The notes under the pieces: model-generated
Databases searched by the model: none
Told to the model about the DNA's origin: nothing
What the model saw: only the letters and a program-made list of their open reading frames with translations
Position numbers and translations under genes: made by a program
DNA from: Prochlorococcus sp. AG-347-K10
GTDB lineage: Bacteria > Cyanobacteriota > Cyanobacteriia > PCC-6307 > Cyanobiaceae
Assembly: GCA_003278955.1 (NCBI GenBank)
Contig: QCCB01000012.1
Coordinates: forward strand, 1-46,380
Direction of reading: 5' to 3'
DNA length: 46,380 nucleotides
Shown here: positions 44,564-46,380 of the stretch, in pieces
Numbering within the stretch: the first letter of the stretch is position 1
How the letters are laid out: every line of letters starts with the position of its first letter

Positions 44564-46098
44564 TTTTTTTCCTCTAAACTTGGGATCAATGTAATTGATG
44601 CAATAAGGCCTAAAGTCATGATAAGAATGGCCGGTAATATTGCCTCTACCATTCTTTCATCTCCAGCATACTGATATATTCTCACAGATAATGTATCGAA
44701 ATCGAATGGTCTTAAAATAAAGGTTATGGGTAATTCTTTTATCGTGTCAACAAAAACTAAAAGTGATCCTACGAAGATTGGCCCTTGGAGAAGAGGTAGA
44801 TGAATTTTTTTGATGATCCCCAGCCAATTCTCTCCTAGTCCAAGTGCTGCCTCATCAAGACTAGGAGAAATTCTCTCAAGACTTGAATCAATAGACCCCT
44901 TAGAGATAGTTAGAAATCGGACAAGATAACCCCAAATTAGTAAGCAAATAGCAATAAAATTAAATTTTGAAGAAGAAATGCTTATTAAAGATAAAGCTAA
45001 AACAGTGCCTGGGATTGCGTAACCTATTCCCGCAAGATTTGTTATTAGTCCTAGTAATAAACTTTTATTTGGGCGTCTGGCTAAGGAAATTATTAAGGAG
45101 AATAGCATCGCTATTAATGCAGTTAAAAGTCCTAGACTTATGGTCCTTATTGATAGGCTAAGTAATTCTATAGATAACCCTTTTTGAATTAGATCTACAT
45201 TAAGTAGAACCCAAAAACATGGAATCCCAAAAGAGAAAATTGGAGGAAATAAAGATATGATTATTGCAAAAAAAGCTCTAGTTTTTTTTAATTCCCATCC
45301 TTGAGAATCTTTTGATGCAGGATTTTCACTCCACCTCTTTGATTTTCTTCTTGATAACTTTTCGAAAATAATTAAAATGAAAATCACTAATAAGGCTACC
45401 AATGATAATCCAATAGCACTTTTTGGATTACCCTCAATTATCCAATTTTCAGCTATACCAGTAGAAATACTGGGTATGTTTAATAATGCAAATGTACCTA
45501 ACTCATTCATTACTTCCATACACATTAAACTTATTCCTGTTATTAGTGCAGGAAACGCCATTGGGAAAGCGATTTTAAAGAAGCTCCTCCAAGGCCCTAC
45601 TCCCAATCCTCTACTAGCATTGATTTGATTAACTCCAAATTTATTAAAACTTTCGTTAGCAAGAATGAATACATATGGATAAGTAGAAATTGAAAGTATT
45701 AATACTCCCCACCACAAACCAGTTACTTGATACCCAAAAATACTTCCTAAATCCTGCAAAATAGCTGTTATTAGATATGCTGGGGCAGCTAGTGGAACTA
45801 GCTGACAAGTACGGAGAACTTTTCTGAACTTAAAATCACAATTTGAAAGTAGCCATCCATTCAAAGTTCCTAACCCGCCACCAAAAAAACTTGTCATTAT
45901 AAGAACTTTTAAAGTACCTAATACCTCTTCTCTTCCTGCAATACCTAATGAAAAATTTCCACTAATAATGTAATCAATCCCCTCTAAAAGAAAATTGGAA
46001 ATTGGAATGATTACTAAGATTGAAACAAAAAACGCAGTGAAATAAAGAAAATTTAATTCTGTTAATGTTTTTTTTAACCCTTTAATGCGTATTTTCAA
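44560..46098 (-). CDS. FutB-like two-domain ABC permease (probable ferric-ion uptake)
   Basis: A 512-residue inner-membrane permease made of two fused TMD units. Each has an ATPase-coupling (EAA-like) loop: RGLGVGPWRSFFKIAFPMAF (about residue 165) and EAALGLGENWLGIIKKIHLPL (about 425). This double-unit layout is the FutB/SfuB/FbpB iron permease form, and marine cyanobacteria rely on such systems for Fe(III). A thiamine or other solute is possible. ATPase and binding protein genes are not adjacent. It lies 26 nt downstream of a CobW-like gene on the same strand. Confidence 0.85.
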   Translation of the reverse strand: MKIRIKGLKKTLTELNFLYFTAFFVSILVIIPISNFLLEGIDYIISGNFSLGIAGREEVLGTLKVLIMTSFFGGGLGTLNGWLLSNCDFKFRKVLRTCQLVPLAAPAYLITAILQDLGSIFGYQVTGLWWGVLILSISTYPYVFILANESFNKFGVNQINASRGLGVGPWRSFFKIAFPMAFPALITGISLMCMEVMNELGTFALLNIPSISTGIAENWIIEGNPKSAIGLSLVALLVIFILIIFEKLSRRKSKRWSENPASKDSQGWELKKTRAFFAIIISLFPPIFSFGIPCFWVLLNVDLIQKGLSIELLSLSIRTISLGLLTALIAMLFSLIISLARRPNKSLLLGLITNLAGIGYAIPGTVLALSLISISSSKFNFIAICLLIWGYLVRFLTISKGSIDSSLERISPSLDEAALGLGENWLGIIKKIHLPLLQGPIFVGSLLVFVDTIKELPITFILRPFDFDTLSVRIYQYAGDERMVEAILPAILIMTLGLIASITLIPSLEEKN

Positions 46099-46124
46099 AA
46101 ATTAATTAAATCCTAATATGAACT

Positions 46125-46380
46125 CTAATCTGAATTAAATCTACATGATGACAGTTGATTTTTAATAGTTTGGTGATCTAAGTTTTTCCCAATTAAGACT
46201 ATTTTGTTAGATTTTTCTTTTGTCCATTCCTCATCATCTAGAGAAAACCGCTTTCCAGATAGGTGAAAAATATGTTTTCTTTCACTTTCCATAAACCATA
46301 ATATTCCTTTTGCTCTAAATACATTTTGTGAGATTTGATTATCTAAGAAATATTGAAACTTCCTTAATGAAAATGGTTCA
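46125..46380 (-). CDS. CobW-family GTPase, C-terminal part (partial)
   Basis: The frame runs in from the right edge with 84 residues before its TAG. The C-terminal domain of CobW/ZNG-type GTPases is recognisable: NVFRAKGILWFMESERKHIF, then FHLSGKRFSLDDEEW, RIVLIGKNL-like KIVLIGKNL and a Cys near the end (LSSCRFNSD). The GTPase half is off the window. Family members hand metals to client proteins or assist cobalamin synthesis; which applies is not readable from this part. Upstream of the permease in the same direction. Confidence 0.85.
   Translation of the reverse strand, partial: EPFSLRKFQYFLDNQISQNVFRAKGILWFMESERKHIFHLSGKRFSLDDEEWTKEKSNKIVLIGKNLDHQTIKNQLSSCRFNSD

Noticed and set aside
1..46380. 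Mobile elements, prophage or integrated islands
   Set aside because: No transposase, integrase, terminal repeats or abrupt composition change was seen; the tRNA genes are not flanked by phage-like genes.

Overview
The window looks like a stretch of the chromosome of a streamlined marine picocyanobacterium, most likely a high-light-adapted Prochlorococcus. The evidence is a very AT-rich base composition with short spacers, oxygenic photosynthesis genes (petC-petA, psaF-psaJ, a high-light-inducible protein), an aa3-type cytochrome c oxidase locus, a cyanobacterial AbrB-type regulator, and scattered cobalamin genes. I cannot name the strain. I see no insertion sequence, prophage, CRISPR array, rRNA or integrase; the region reads as core genome. 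No gap reaches 300 bases without a gene.

Layout. 1-4.1 kb: the tail of an unknown gene, a DUF2232-type membrane protein, a CobT-like phosphoribosyltransferase and a solute-binding-like lipoprotein, meeting an aldo/keto reductase with Fe-S motifs. 4.1-5.2 kb: riboflavin synthase and an AbrB-like regulator. 5.2-12.9 kb: the respiratory block. ctaC-ctaD-ctaE read leftward and ctaA-ctaB (heme A synthesis) read rightward from a shared 215-bp divergent region, followed by an ABC-2 exporter pair and an unknown gene. 12.9-23.6 kb: an orphan GroEL, a 59-aa membrane protein, fabG, ispD, an LD-carboxypeptidase-like peptidase, a UbiA prenyltransferase, ppx, a short RodZ-like protein, cobM, lgt, petA and petC. 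23.7-29.5 kb: a DUF3067-type protein, tatC, a small membrane protein, an NFACT/RqcH-family protein, gmk, psaJ, psaF, tsaD and hli. 29.6-35.4 kb: a CPA1-like antiporter, gltX, tRNA-Asp, a small SH3-like protein, tRNA-Trp, rplS, a PepSY-type membrane protein, map and an SDR. 35.5-41.3 kb: a BioD-like/DRTGG protein, a SLOG-like protein, yajQ, a small ORF, an SPFH protein, hemL and xth. 41.4-46.4 kb: two unknown proteins, larC, a YbhN-like membrane protein, a FutB-like two-domain permease and the C-terminus of a CobW-family GTPase.

Functional links. CtaA and CtaB supply heme A to the CtaCDE oxidase. PetC needs the Tat pathway (tatC is nearby) and PetA shares electron-transport duty with it. PsaF and PsaJ form a photosystem I pair. 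CobT, CobM and the CobW-like gene are dispersed cobalamin or metal-handling genes. The right-hand 4 kb carries a nickel-cofactor gene (larC), a probable ferric-ion permease and a CobW-family metallochaperone, the most suggestive metal-related grouping here. A structural theme is tight packing: most convergent gene pairs end within 10 nt of each other or overlap.

I found no clearly new multi-gene system. The best leads are the BioD-like/DRTGG plus SLOG-like pair, the larC/permease/CobW region, atypical residues in the CPA1 antiporter and NFACT protein, the acidic extension on L19, and several small unknown proteins.
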